Shown here piece after piece: positions 32,571-39,648 of a stretch of DNA of 61,312 bases. The notes beneath the pieces are model-generated. The model was not told where the DNA came from. It was given only the letters and a program-made list of their open reading frames with translations, and made no database searches. The stretch spans positions 1-61,312 of the forward strand of contig NZ_CP026096.1 in the NCBI RefSeq assembly GCF_004006295.1, written 5' to 3'. The position numbers and the translations under genes were made by a program. Numbering within the stretch: position 1 is the first letter of the stretch; each line of letters opens with the position of its first letter. This stretch comes from Peribacillus asahii (GTDB taxonomy: Bacteria; Bacillota; Bacilli; Bacillales; DSM-1321).

Positions 32571-32982
32571 ATAAAATGTAATAAGAAAATAGTCATATAT
32601 TTTTGAAGTTTGATAATTTTAAAAAAGGCAAGTTTCTAATTATTTTAGAAAACGTCAAAACAGGCGATAAATCTATAAAATACTCTTGTTTTCTAATGAT
32701 ATTGATTATTTTGACGTTTGACAAAAATAAAAAAATCAGAAGAGGACACAACATGTAGTATAGAAAATAATCAAGCGCACACTATATGTTGATTAAAAAG
32801 AATGCGTATGATAGATTTATATTACTGCTTAATGAAACGGCAATGTATGGGCTACATACACATTTCTACTGCAAGAAGATGTTTAAGGATTTGTGATGAA
32901 AAAAGGAGAGGACGTAGCTAAAAAATAGCCTTAGCTAGGCAATCTGCAAATCCTAAAAAATACACTGAAAGGAAGTGAATCT
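32571..32982. other. Non-coding leader region with stem AGGATTTG/CAAATCCT
   Basis: About 410 bases without a gene. A long-range stem AGGATTTG (about 32886) with CAAATCCT (about 32947) encloses a GAGAGGACGTAGCT...TAGCCTTAGCTA segment. It lies upstream of the leader peptide at 32983 and may be a regulatory fold of the same transcript. AT-rich inverted repeats occur near 32640-32720. Confidence 0.45.
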
Positions 32983-33030
32983 TTGAGCACTTTCAAAAGT
33001 GTCAGTTATTCACTCTTCTCCTGGATGTAG
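32983..33030 (+). CDS. Candidate 15-residue leader peptide
   Basis: TTG start behind AAAGGAAGTG, encoding MSTFKSVSYSLFSWM, stop TAG at 33028-33030. It overlaps the left arm and loop of the hairpin that hides the ribosome binding site of the next gene. Ribosome stalling on it would open that hairpin, the translational-attenuation design of inducible erm and cat genes. The start codon itself lies in a small hairpin (GAGCACTTT/AAAGTGTC). Confidence 0.55.
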   Translation: MSTFKSVSYSLFSWM

Positions 33031-33047
33031 AAAGGAGAAGAGTGAAT
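33008..33047 (+). promoter_or_regulatory. RBS-sequestering hairpin
   Basis: Perfect 14-bp stem ATTCACTCTTCTCC (33008-33021) with GGAGAAGAGTGAAT (33034-33047), 12-base loop. The right arm contains the GGAG ribosome binding site and ends exactly before the ATG at 33048. An alternative pairing of the left arm with AGTGAAT at 32974-32980 is available. Confidence 0.8.
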
Positions 33048-33251
33048 ATGCAAATAAGAATGTTTGATTTATTCTTTGGGTTATGTATTGGCTATTATAT
33101 TTCGCCAAACATAACTATACTGGGTCAAACTGTTCATTGGGCTGTTATCGGTCTGCTCATTAGTTGCTTTATTCCACTTTTACAGAAATGCAGTAGATTT
33201 CTTTGGATAAAGTTTGTTTTAGCTATAAAGAACGAAATGGACAAGCTATAA
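33048..33251 (+). CDS. Small membrane protein under leader-peptide control
   Basis: 67 residues: MQIRMFDLFFGLCIGYYISP with hydrophobic segments at about 6-24 and 30-46, and a basic amphipathic C-terminus (RFLWIKFVLAIKNEMDKL). The ATG is directly after the sequestering hairpin. A GATCC...GGATC terminator follows at 33262-33300. Family unknown; the controlled expression suggests a stress- or drug-responsive or toxic product. Confidence 0.6.
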   Translation: MQIRMFDLFFGLCIGYYISPNITILGQTVHWAVIGLLISCFIPLLQKCSRFLWIKFVLAIKNEMDKL

Positions 33252-33261
33252 TCTTAATTTT

Positions 33262-33300
33262 ATGATCCTGATCCGCCGTTCGGTGAGGGATCATTTTTTT
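33262..33300 (+). terminator. Rho-independent terminator
   Basis: TGATCCT...AGGGATCA stem with a GC-rich loop, followed by a seven-T run. Confidence 0.85.
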
Positions 33301-33306
33301 ATTTAT

Positions 33307-33465
33307 CTACTCACCAAGATCTATTCTTGCTAAATCACCAATTTTAATAAGATTTTTGCCTTGTCTTCTACCAGTCATTTCATCCTTATTAACATTAATT
33401 TTTCCTACTGTAATTCTTGTTTCTTTACTTCCATTTAAACCATTAAGAGAATTAAGAGATAATGT
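33307..33465 (-). pseudogene. C-terminal gene fragment cut at a recombination site
   Basis: An open minus-strand frame of about 50 codons with protein-like composition (ETRITVGKINVNKDEMTGRR, then NLIKIGDLARIDLGE, stop TAG) but no start. It stops abruptly at the direct repeat beginning 33470, which is a copy of the resolvase site at 37706. Best explained as the tail of a gene truncated when DNA was inserted or deleted at that site. Protein family not recognised. Confidence 0.55.
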
Positions 33466-33469
33466 CCAT

Positions 33470-33513
33470 AAGTTAAAAACTTTTAGACACTAGAAAAACA
33501 TCTTGATTTCCCC
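33470..33513. repeat. Copy of resolvase site I (direct repeat of 37706-37750)
   Basis: AAGTTAAAAACTTTTAGACA and the following 24 bases match 37706-37750 with one or two differences, including the TAGAAAAACATCTTG tail. Only the first subsite is present here, whereas the copy at 37.7 kb continues into two more subsites next to a serine recombinase gene. Confidence 0.7.
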
Positions 33514-33551
33514 CTGTCACTTCAGGATTTATTTTGCACCTATTTTAAGCG

Positions 33552-33567
33552 CTATTTTGCACTATAA
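33552..33567. repeat. CTATTTTGCACTATAA motif, second copy
   Basis: Identical to 32327-32342 and in inverted orientation to 36091-36106. Identity with the first copy continues for about 15 further bases (ARTAAATATAAAAAG). Copies two and three bracket the HNH-like and resolvase genes. Confidence 0.65.
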
Positions 33568-33686
33568 ATAAATATAAAAAGTCCAATTTCTCAACATTAA
33601 AATTAAGAAATTGGACTTTTATCGTTACTTCGGAATAGCGCCCGATTCTTGAATAACGGATATAATTCAACTTATAGCTGGAAACG

Positions 33687-34244
33687 TTAGATATCGCTGC
33701 TATTAATATTAAGTAAGTAATCATCGGATATATAGTTTGGGATTTTTTTAGGTGAGTTAAATAGACTATTCTTACTGAATATTGTAAATCCAACCTCTTC
33801 CACATCGACAAATGTTTCGACTTTATTTATATCGATATTTTTAAATACTGTAGGTTTATTCCATTGTCTTGAGGGGATTAAATCCTGCTCTACAATACCT
33901 TTCCCGTGAAAAATGAATACACTTAGTCCATTACTAACTAATTCTTCTACTAATTCACTAACAAGATGCAGTTTCTCTACAGAATCAACTTTGATAATAG
34001 CACCATCTGACGAAAACTCATAGAAAGGAATATTATTTTCAATTAGTGTCTCTTTTTCATATCCAAAAATCATTGATTCTAAAACGAAAAAAACAGGTAA
34101 ACTGAACATTTTTTGAACTAAGGAAATGATAAAATCATTTGTAATGTCACTAATCCCTATAGAGATAGATACAAAGATATCTTTTGGAAAGTCAAAACTA
34201 TTAATTATACTTTGGTCTGAATATTGCACAAAATATTCTTTCAA
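33687..34244 (-). CDS. Hypothetical protein, 185 residues
   Basis: Soluble acidic protein, beginning MKEYFVQYSDQSIINSFDFP, alternating beta and helical stretches (VFFVLESMIFGYEKETLIEN; LSVFIFHGKGIVEQDLIPSR). No signal peptide or recognised motif. Preceded by TGAAGGAGAC. Downstream neighbour of the HNH-like gene on the same strand. Lone soluble proteins of this size in accessory zones can be immunity or antitoxin proteins, but nothing specific supports that here. Confidence 0.6.
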   Translation of the reverse strand: MKEYFVQYSDQSIINSFDFPKDIFVSISIGISDITNDFIISLVQKMFSLPVFFVLESMIFGYEKETLIENNIPFYEFSSDGAIIKVDSVEKLHLVSELVEELVSNGLSVFIFHGKGIVEQDLIPSRQWNKPTVFKNIDINKVETFVDVEEVGFTIFSKNSLFNSPKKIPNYISDDYLLNINSSDI

Positions 34245-34300
34245 CTTTTAGTCTCCTTCAGGGTTGACCGTATTAATTTGGAAATAAAGGCGTATTTATT

Positions 34301-35170
34301 TTAAGAATCAAAATCAAACCCCAGTTGATGATCTTCCTTTTTATTTAATCTTCCCTTTTTAAGTAAAGCTTCCCCTCTAATTCCTTTATTATATCTTCTC
34401 TGAACGGTGGAATATTGTAATCCAGCTTCTTTTGCCCAAACACTCAATGGTCTTCTAATTCCGTTAATTTCTACGTGTATCCAATAATCTCCAATTGGTT
34501 TCAAAAGGTCTTCCTTTTTGCAGCCGGTATAAATTCTTCGCTGTAACGTCTTATATGGAAGACCACTAATTTCTGCCCATTCTGCTACAGTTTTTGTTTC
34601 ACCATTAAGCATGATAAAATGATTGTTTCTCTTGTTTCTTTGTTGCTCTGTATTTGTACTCCATTTGCAGTTTTTAGGCTCATAATTGCCATTTACATCT
34701 AATCTATCTATAGACAACCCATCTTCATAACCATTATTCAAAGCCCATTCTTTAAAGCCTTCAAATTTACTCCATTCTTCACATACAGAAATTCCTCTTC
34801 CACCATACCGGTGATAGTAATCTAGATTAGAATTTTCACATCTTGAATGCATGAGAGACCAAATATTATATAATCTCGATCTTCTCATTCCATGCTTCTT
34901 ATTTGTTTCTTTCTTTTCTAGAAAAATGCAGTTTTCCGGATAATACCCATCATCTTTATCTTTTCGGACTAATTCCAATCCTTCCGCATAACCATTTTGC
35001 ATTGCCCAATTAACGAATTCTACAGGGTCCTCTCTCCACTCATCGCATATCCACAAATTTTCCCCTTTATAGCGATTGTCCATATTACTTCCATAGCATT
35101 TAAGTCTCATAGTTTTCCAAACTTTATATTCTTTGGTTCCACTCAATCCGTGTCTTTTACCCAATACCAC
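34301..35170 (-). CDS. HNH/AP2-type homing-endonuclease-like protein with duplicated domain
   Basis: 289 residues from GTG 35170, chosen because TTGAGGTG lies six bases upstream. Two copies of a module: GTKEYKVWKTMRLKCY...WICDEW...NGYAEGLELVRKDKDDGYYP and SRLYNIWSLMHSRCEN...SVCEEW...NGYEDGLSIDRLDVNGNYEP, followed by NCxF/NCKW. Two short DNA-binding repeats (TVAEWAEISGLPYKTLQRRI; PLSVWAKEAGLQYSTVQRRY) form the C-terminus. This layout is that of phage homing endonuclease-like genes. Likely a self-spreading or degenerate DNA-binding gene. Confidence 0.75.
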   Translation of the reverse strand: MVLGKRHGLSGTKEYKVWKTMRLKCYGSNMDNRYKGENLWICDEWREDPVEFVNWAMQNGYAEGLELVRKDKDDGYYPENCIFLEKKETNKKHGMRRSRLYNIWSLMHSRCENSNLDYYHRYGGRGISVCEEWSKFEGFKEWALNNGYEDGLSIDRLDVNGNYEPKNCKWSTNTEQQRNKRNNHFIMLNGETKTVAEWAEISGLPYKTLQRRIYTGCKKEDLLKPIGDYWIHVEINGIRRPLSVWAKEAGLQYSTVQRRYNKGIRGEALLKKGRLNKKEDHQLGFDFDS

Positions 35171-35518
35171 TATAAGCACCTCAACTTACATGTTTTTAAC
35201 TTGAAAAAGTATTAATGTAAAATCTTGTTTGCATATGTCTATATTTTAACATATATACCTATTTTCTTTATTGAGTGCTATTCCAGAAAATGGCCCGTTT
35301 GTTGAACAAAGTTAAAAAATTACACATGTCATAAATAAGTTATTATTTGTTCCAAAACTCGTCCTTTTCTGAACACGCTTCTTTTCAATTTGAAAAGGTC
35401 ATTTTTAATAGTTTAATATGTAACAAAACCCTGTTCATTAATCTATGTTCAATAACATAATTGCTTTTATCTTATGTTACAATGAAATTAGAGTAAAAAT
35501 GAGAAAGAGTGATAATTA
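35171..35518. promoter_or_regulatory. Divergent promoter region of HNH-like gene and serine recombinase
   Basis: About 350 non-coding bases. AT-rich, with inverted stretches around 35380-35470 (TTATGTTACAATG and ATATGTAACAAAA), plausible as resolution subsites for the recombinase that begins at 35519. No gene seen. Confidence 0.4.
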
Positions 35519-36070
35519 GTGTTAATTGGATATGCACGTGTGTCGACAGGATTACAAAATTTAGATTTGCAAACAGATGCGTTAAAACAACATGGTTGTA
35601 CGAAAATTTTTCACGATAAAATGAGTGGGACAAAAAAACAACGTCCCGGTTTAGAGGAAGCACTTCATTATGCACGTGAAAGTGATACAATTGTCGTTTG
35701 GAGATTAGATCGACTAGGGCGAAATATGCAAGATTTAATTCAAATCGTTAATAACTTAAATGAACGTGGTGTTGGCTTTCATAGTCTGCAAGAAAATCTA
35801 ACAATGGACAAAAGTAATGCAACAGGACAATTGATGTTTCATTTATTCGCTGCATTTGCTGAATTTGAACGTAATTTAATAGAGGAAAGATCGGCAGCCG
35901 GTCGGGAAGCAGCTAGAGCAAGAGGAAGGCTCGGTGGCAGACCAGAGAAGTTCGATACGAAAGACATAGAAATGATGAAATCACTTATTGAAAGTGGTAC
36001 ACCTATAAAAGATGTCGCAGAAAAGTGGGGAGTGTCTCGTACTACTATTTATCGCTATTTAGAAAAATAA
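35519..36070 (+). CDS. Serine recombinase, Tn3-resolvase type
   Basis: 183 residues from a GTG start. Catalytic domain begins MLIGYARVSTGLQNLDLQTD with the catalytic serine in YARVS (residue 9), then WRLDRLGRN and FAEFERNLIEERSAAGREAA, and a C-terminal helix-turn-helix IKDVAEKWGVSRTTIYRYLE. Full length for a small resolvase/invertase. Probably resolves plasmid multimers or is the resolvase of a lost transposon. Distinct from the second recombinase at 37838 (clearly diverged), so it came from a separate source. Confidence 0.95.
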   Translation: MLIGYARVSTGLQNLDLQTDALKQHGCTKIFHDKMSGTKKQRPGLEEALHYARESDTIVVWRLDRLGRNMQDLIQIVNNLNERGVGFHSLQENLTMDKSNATGQLMFHLFAAFAEFERNLIEERSAAGREAARARGRLGGRPEKFDTKDIEMMKSLIESGTPIKDVAEKWGVSRTTIYRYLEK

Positions 36071-36090
36071 TAAATCAGAAAGGTTGGTAC

Positions 36091-36106
36091 TTATAGTGCA
36101 AAATAG
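36091..36106. repeat. CTATTTTGCACTATAA motif, inverted copy
   Basis: TTATAGTGCAAAATAG, the exact complement of the motif at 33552-33567, lying 20 bases after the recombinase stop. With 33552 it forms inverted ends around a 2.55-kb segment. Confidence 0.65.
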
Positions 36107-36229
36107 ATAAAATTATACATTAGGTTCATCTTGATTTTTAGCAGGAGGATTTTCGTAAGAATTTATCGTATTATTCCTTGAAAGTGACTTAACGAGATTT
36201 AGTGATGAATTTTTGAAGGGGGAAGAAAC

Positions 36230-36505
36230 ATGGTCAGTGAAATTGAAAAAGAAGTGATTAAAGGCGTTGATATGATTAAATCGTTAATCGGCATTTTTGA
36301 CCAGGATTTAAAGGGTTCCATAGATTTAGGTAATGTAGATATACGAACATTAAAGGAACATCGAGAATTAATTATTGATTCCTATACTATTAAAGTAATT
36401 TACGAAGTTGACGGACTTGCTAAACTTACTGACGATGAATTTGGATTATTTGTACGGAACTTGTTAATTGAGGCAGAAAAAATAAAGGATAGTTTAGTAA
36501 GCTAA
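36230..36505 (+). CDS. Hypothetical protein, 91 residues
   Basis: Small soluble acidic protein with helical pattern (EKEVIKGVDMIKSLIGIFDQ; DDEFGLFVRNLLIEAEKIKD). Ribosome binding site GAAGGGGGAAG. Own terminator ACCACCT/AGGTGGT at 36528-36549. No recognised family. Confidence 0.55.
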   Translation: MVSEIEKEVIKGVDMIKSLIGIFDQDLKGSIDLGNVDIRTLKEHRELIIDSYTIKVIYEVDGLAKLTDDEFGLFVRNLLIEAEKIKDSLVS

Positions 36506-36525
36506 GAGTATAAAAAAATCAAATA

Positions 36526-36560
36526 AAACCACCTTGAATGAGGTGGTCAATTTAATTTTA
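36526..36560 (+). terminator. Rho-independent terminator
   Basis: ACCACCT-TGAATG-AGGTGGT hairpin followed by a T-rich stretch, after the 91-residue gene. Confidence 0.7.
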
Positions 36561-36606
36561 AAAGCGTCATAACTTGTACTTTTTGATACATAAAAAAAGT
36601 CACTCG

Positions 36607-36723
36607 TTAATGAGTGTCTTCCTTCTCTTTGTCTATTACTTCGGATAACTCCGATATATGTACTAATTTAATTTCATGATACATTGTTCTGTCTTTTTGA
36701 ATTTCACAATAACCAGAAATTAA
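36607..36723 (-). pseudogene. C-terminal gene remnant
   Basis: A minus-strand open frame of 38 codons with protein-like sequence (LISGYCEIQKDRTMYHEIKL and a following VHISELSEVI) ending in a stop and a terminator (GACACTCATTAACGAGTG with T-run). An in-frame stop immediately upstream removes the rest. The style suggests the end of a WYL-like or similar domain, but identity is unsure. Confidence 0.4.
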
Positions 36724-36892
36724 TTACACCCCGAAAACTATTCTTTTTCGCACTAATTTTACTACATGATTTTTATTTAATATACATTTATTTTGTACCT
36801 TTGTAGACTTTTATAATTCACTGAATATTCATTTTTTCATAATTAATCAAATGATAAAATATTCACAACCCATCATGAAAGAAGGTGAATTA

Positions 36893-37069
36893 ATGGCGGT
36901 TTGTTGCGGTCATTGTCATATTAAACTTGAATCAAACTCAATCGTTATAATGGATGAGCTTTTCACAATCAAGCACTTTTCATGTTATGATTACCCAATT
37001 TCAATAATAGAAACTATTGGCTACTACAGTACTATAAAAAAGCAATATAAATGGCTAAAACTTAAATAA
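36893..37069 (+). CDS. Small cysteine-rich protein, 58 residues
   Basis: Start at ATG 36893 behind GAAGGTG (an earlier in-frame ATG at 36851 lacks a site). MAVCCGHCHIKLESNSIVIM then a further His and Cys (KHFSCYDYP) could form a single zinc-binding site (C-C-x2-C...H-x2-C). Basic C-terminus. Function unknown. Confidence 0.5.
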   Translation: MAVCCGHCHIKLESNSIVIMDELFTIKHFSCYDYPISIIETIGYYSTIKKQYKWLKLK

Positions 37070-37194
37070 CTTAATATTGGCTATCGAGCTGTGTCGGGGC
37101 TGTGATACCAAGCGATAAACTAAGCCAAACCATTAATTTATCAGCAATTTGAGCATATTATGTCGCTGCCTATCGATTCAAATTAATAACATCA

Positions 37195-37389
37195 TCAATA
37201 TGTTCTTCCAGCCAACATGTTCATAGCATTAACTAATTCTGCAACTTCTTTATTAGTCGATATAAGCGTATCTTCTGGCGCATCTAATAGAAATGAATCT
37301 TCTATATAGGTATTATCATTAATTGTACACAAATTATAAGGTTCATAATTTTCTACACCCCTAACTTCCCTAAGAATAATATCCCACAT
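37195..37389 (-). CDS. Hypothetical protein, 64 residues
   Basis: Acidic soluble protein, MWDIILREVRGVENYEPYNL then a helical end (NKEVAELVNAMNMLAG). The ribosome binding site is not strong. Bordered upstream by repeat R4. Could be a fragment; no family recognised. Confidence 0.35.
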   Translation of the reverse strand: MWDIILREVRGVENYEPYNLCTINDNTYIEDSFLLDAPEDTLISTNKEVAELVNAMNMLAGRTY

Positions 37390-37436
37390 TTTTGATAGAA
37401 GAATATCTTTTTCCCTTTTAGGGGTACCGTCAGGAA

Positions 37437-37530
37437 GGATTTAATTTAAAATTAAGAAAGCTAATTGAAGACCTAACCGAAAGTTGAAACATAGCTTTTA
37501 TTTAACCTTAGTGTAGACTTATGTGAACAT
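37437..37530. repeat. Dispersed repeat, partial copy R4
   Basis: Matches the last third of R1/R3 (from TCAGGAAGGATTTAATTTAA to the CTTAGTGTAGACTTATGTGA end) but lacks the palindrome core. It marks the right side of the block that separates the two resolvase-site copies. Confidence 0.65.
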
Positions 37531-37705
37531 AATAAAAGACAGCTAAAACAACAGCCTTCACAAGAATGGATTTCTTAATGTGTCTTTAATTACTTTTCAC
37601 TCCATTTTAAATCATATTATTCGAAATATTTTCTCTAAAGGGATAATTAGACAAATCCTAAAGATTTACTTCAACTAGGAAATCGGGTACTACCAAATCA
37701 TCCAG

Positions 37706-37828
37706 AAGTTAAAACTTTTAGACACTAGAAAAACATCTTGATTTTCCCCTTGTTTTTTTCTTGTTTCACGTCTAAAAGTTAGTCTATAATTAAAGGTACA
37801 TAAGTTTTAAAACTTTTAGACATAAAAG
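37706..37828. promoter_or_regulatory. Resolution site (res) upstream of the second serine recombinase
   Basis: Three related subsites: AAGTTAAAACTTTTAGACAC (37706-37725), an inverted CGTCTAAAAGTTAGTC (about 37769-37784), and TTTTAAAACTTTTAGACA (about 37805-37822) just before the recombinase ribosome binding site. This is the standard res layout. Subsite I is duplicated at 33470-33513. Confidence 0.7.
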
Positions 37829-37837
37829 GAGATTAAT

Positions 37838-38410
37838 ATGTTAATTGGATATGCGAGGGTCTCAACTACTGGACAGGATCTTGAAACACAAAAAGAAATT
37901 TTGAAAAATGAAGGTTGCGAAAAGCTTTTTGTTGAGAAGGTAACTGGAACAAGTACTAAGCCAAGAACCCAACTTAAAGAAGCTATGGAGTTTGCAAGAA
38001 AAGGAGATACATTAGTAATAACAAAAATTGATCGTTTAGCCCGTTCTATCATGGACTTGAATAAAATTGTTCAAGAATTGTCTGAACAGGGTGTAAAAGT
38101 TAGATTTGTGAAAGAAGCTATAGAGTTTGATGGTTCAAACGAAAATAATAGTTTGCAGCTGCTGTTATTTAATATTTTAGGATCATTCGCACAATTTGAA
38201 CGTGATCTGATTGTAGAACGTACTACAGAAGGTAGGGAAAGAGCAAAAAAACAGGGGAAACATATGGGAAGACCAGGACAAGATGAAAAAACTTTAAAAC
38301 GAGCTATTAAGCTATATAATGAACGTAAAACAAACGGAATGAGTGTAAATGAAATAGTAAAATCTACAGGGATTCCTCGTTCTACATTGTACGCTAAAGT
38401 AAAATCTTGA
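37838..38410 (+). CDS. Serine recombinase (resolvase), second copy type
   Basis: 190 residues. Catalytic domain MLIGYARVSTTGQDLETQKE (Ser in YARVS), ITKIDRLARSIMDLNKIVQE, FAQFERDLIVERTTEGRERA; C-terminal helix-turn-helix SVNEIVKSTGIPRSTLYAKV. Ribosome binding site AAAGGAG. A res-like array lies directly upstream, and a single extra copy of subsite I lies 4.2 kb away, so it has probably mediated or is able to mediate exchange there. Followed by a GC-rich terminator. Confidence 0.95.
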   Translation: MLIGYARVSTTGQDLETQKEILKNEGCEKLFVEKVTGTSTKPRTQLKEAMEFARKGDTLVITKIDRLARSIMDLNKIVQELSEQGVKVRFVKEAIEFDGSNENNSLQLLLFNILGSFAQFERDLIVERTTEGRERAKKQGKHMGRPGQDEKTLKRAIKLYNERKTNGMSVNEIVKSTGIPRSTLYAKVKS

Positions 38411-38437
38411 AACTTGCTACCTTCCTCAACGCACTAA

Positions 38438-38468
38438 AGCCGGGACGAGGTTTCCCCTCGCCCCGGCT
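38438..38468. terminator. GC-rich bidirectional terminator
   Basis: AGCCGGGACGAGG-TTTCC-CCTCGCCCCGGCT, 13-bp stem with one mismatch, between the recombinase and the convergent small peptide gene. Confidence 0.8.
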
Positions 38469-38476
38469 CTAGTAAC

Positions 38477-38590
38477 TTACTTGCGGTGCTTCCCCTTCTT
38501 CTTGGGGTGAGTTCGGTAGAAGTCCCGAACCGCATAAGCAGCACTGATGCAGCTAGCAATCGTTGCGATTGCCTGAAGGATGATGTCCAT
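38477..38590 (-). CDS. Small hydrophobic peptide with basic tail (type I toxin-like)
   Basis: 37 residues: MDIILQAIATIASCISAAYA, one membrane helix, then VRDFYRTHPKKKGKHRK, a strongly basic tail. AGGAGGTGAC sits directly before the ATG. The shape matches small membrane toxins and is the same as the 52-residue peptide at 22628. The gene and its upstream hairpin region are conspicuously GC-richer than the surroundings, suggesting separate acquisition as a cassette. No antisense RNA identified; antitoxin function unassigned. Confidence 0.65.
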   Translation of the reverse strand: MDIILQAIATIASCISAAYAVRDFYRTHPKKKGKHRK

Positions 38591-38599
38591 GTCACCTCC

Positions 38600-38760
38600 T
38601 TTCATTGCAGACGATACAAGCATGCCAGAAAGGGAAAAGTCAAGGGCGAAGAGGTGTAGAAACTTTATAACGATTTGGAGCTTGCGAGAAATCGTTATAA
38701 AATTTCGGAACCGTCCCTTGACTTTGATCGTTGGCATGCTACGATTAGACGATGAAAGGC
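38600..38760 (-). promoter_or_regulatory. Nested hairpin containing the promoter of the 37-residue peptide gene
   Basis: Three nested stems: AGCATGCCA/TGGCATGCT (38619-38627 with 38732-38740), AGTCAAGGG/CCCTTGACT (38638-38646 with 38715-38723), TTATAACGATTT/AAATCGTTATAA (38665-38676 with 38689-38700). On the minus strand TTGACT (38643-38638), 17 bases, and an extended TGC-TTGTAT (38620-38615) form a promoter whose -35 and spacer lie in stem arms. A folded single strand would thus carry a duplex promoter, as in Frpo-type elements. Confidence 0.6.
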
Positions 38761-38821
38761 AGACAACTACAGCAACCACAAACTGATTTTTAATTCGATC
38801 TCTGATCGAATTACTTTTGTT

Positions 38822-39589
38822 TTACTTTTCATCCTTTAATACTTCATCCCATATTTCATTAATTTTTGTTGTATGAAACTTACGATGAATTGTAGACATA
38901 GAAATGGTTGATACCTTTTCTAATTGACTGTAGGAGATTCGTCCATATTTTTGGTAAATCATCAATAATTCTCGTTCGCAATCGGATTTAGTAATGATAG
39001 GTCTACCTTTCACTTCTTTGACTTTAAAACCGCATGCCCTTCTAACCTCGGTCATTGAACCGAAATGTTGTCTGTAAACCTCGAATGAATAAGCTGTTAA
39101 TTTCTCCAATTCTTTTATACTAGCTACTTTTCCTAACTCTTTGCATATTTTTTTGTATTCATTAATTAATTCCTCATCACTAACATTATCAGCTACAAAT
39201 TCTATTTTATCTTTCCGTCCACAAGCCTTTGTTATTTCCGCCCAAGACATATTTAAATATTTAATCAAAATACGAGGATGTGGAAAATCCTTCTTGTTTC
39301 GATTTTCAATATAGAATGTCTTCGTATAGCTTCCTAAACGCTTGAATTCACCTTTTAAAGCTTCTAACATATCTTCTGGTGGTAATAAATATCTTTCTGG
39401 CTTTAAACCAATTTCCAGTACAACATCGTACCAACTTGCTTTTAATCGCCGACAAATTTGGCTACTTGAAATACTTCCTTTTTCTTTTAATAAATCATAT
39501 TTTGCACGATTAGTTGTACCAATTCGTATCAATTCTTTTTTTAAATCAGAAAGTGTTTTCTCATTTGATTTATTATGATTTACTTGCAT
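38822..39589 (-). CDS. Homing-endonuclease-associated repeat protein
   Basis: 255 residues made of about four 60-residue repeats, each with the pattern LKKELIRIGTTNRAKYDLL...SSSQICRRLKASWYDVVLEIG (further copies: GEFKRLGSYTKTFY..ILIKYLNMSWAEITKACG; KKICKELGKVASIKELEKLT..FGSMTEVRRACG; MIYQKYGRISYSQLEKVSTI). These are the helix-turn-helix-like repeats normally attached to HNH homing endonucleases. No nuclease motif is present, so it is a stand-alone DNA-binding form. The ATG follows AGGAGTGG at a long spacing. Confidence 0.75.
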   Translation of the reverse strand: MQVNHNKSNEKTLSDLKKELIRIGTTNRAKYDLLKEKGSISSSQICRRLKASWYDVVLEIGLKPERYLLPPEDMLEALKGEFKRLGSYTKTFYIENRNKKDFPHPRILIKYLNMSWAEITKACGRKDKIEFVADNVSDEELINEYKKICKELGKVASIKELEKLTAYSFEVYRQHFGSMTEVRRACGFKVKEVKGRPIITKSDCERELLMIYQKYGRISYSQLEKVSTISMSTIHRKFHTTKINEIWDEVLKDEK

Positions 39590-39648
39590 ATATTTCTGTA
39601 ACCACTCCTGTTAATTAATAATAATTAATTACTTGATTATTAACTTCC

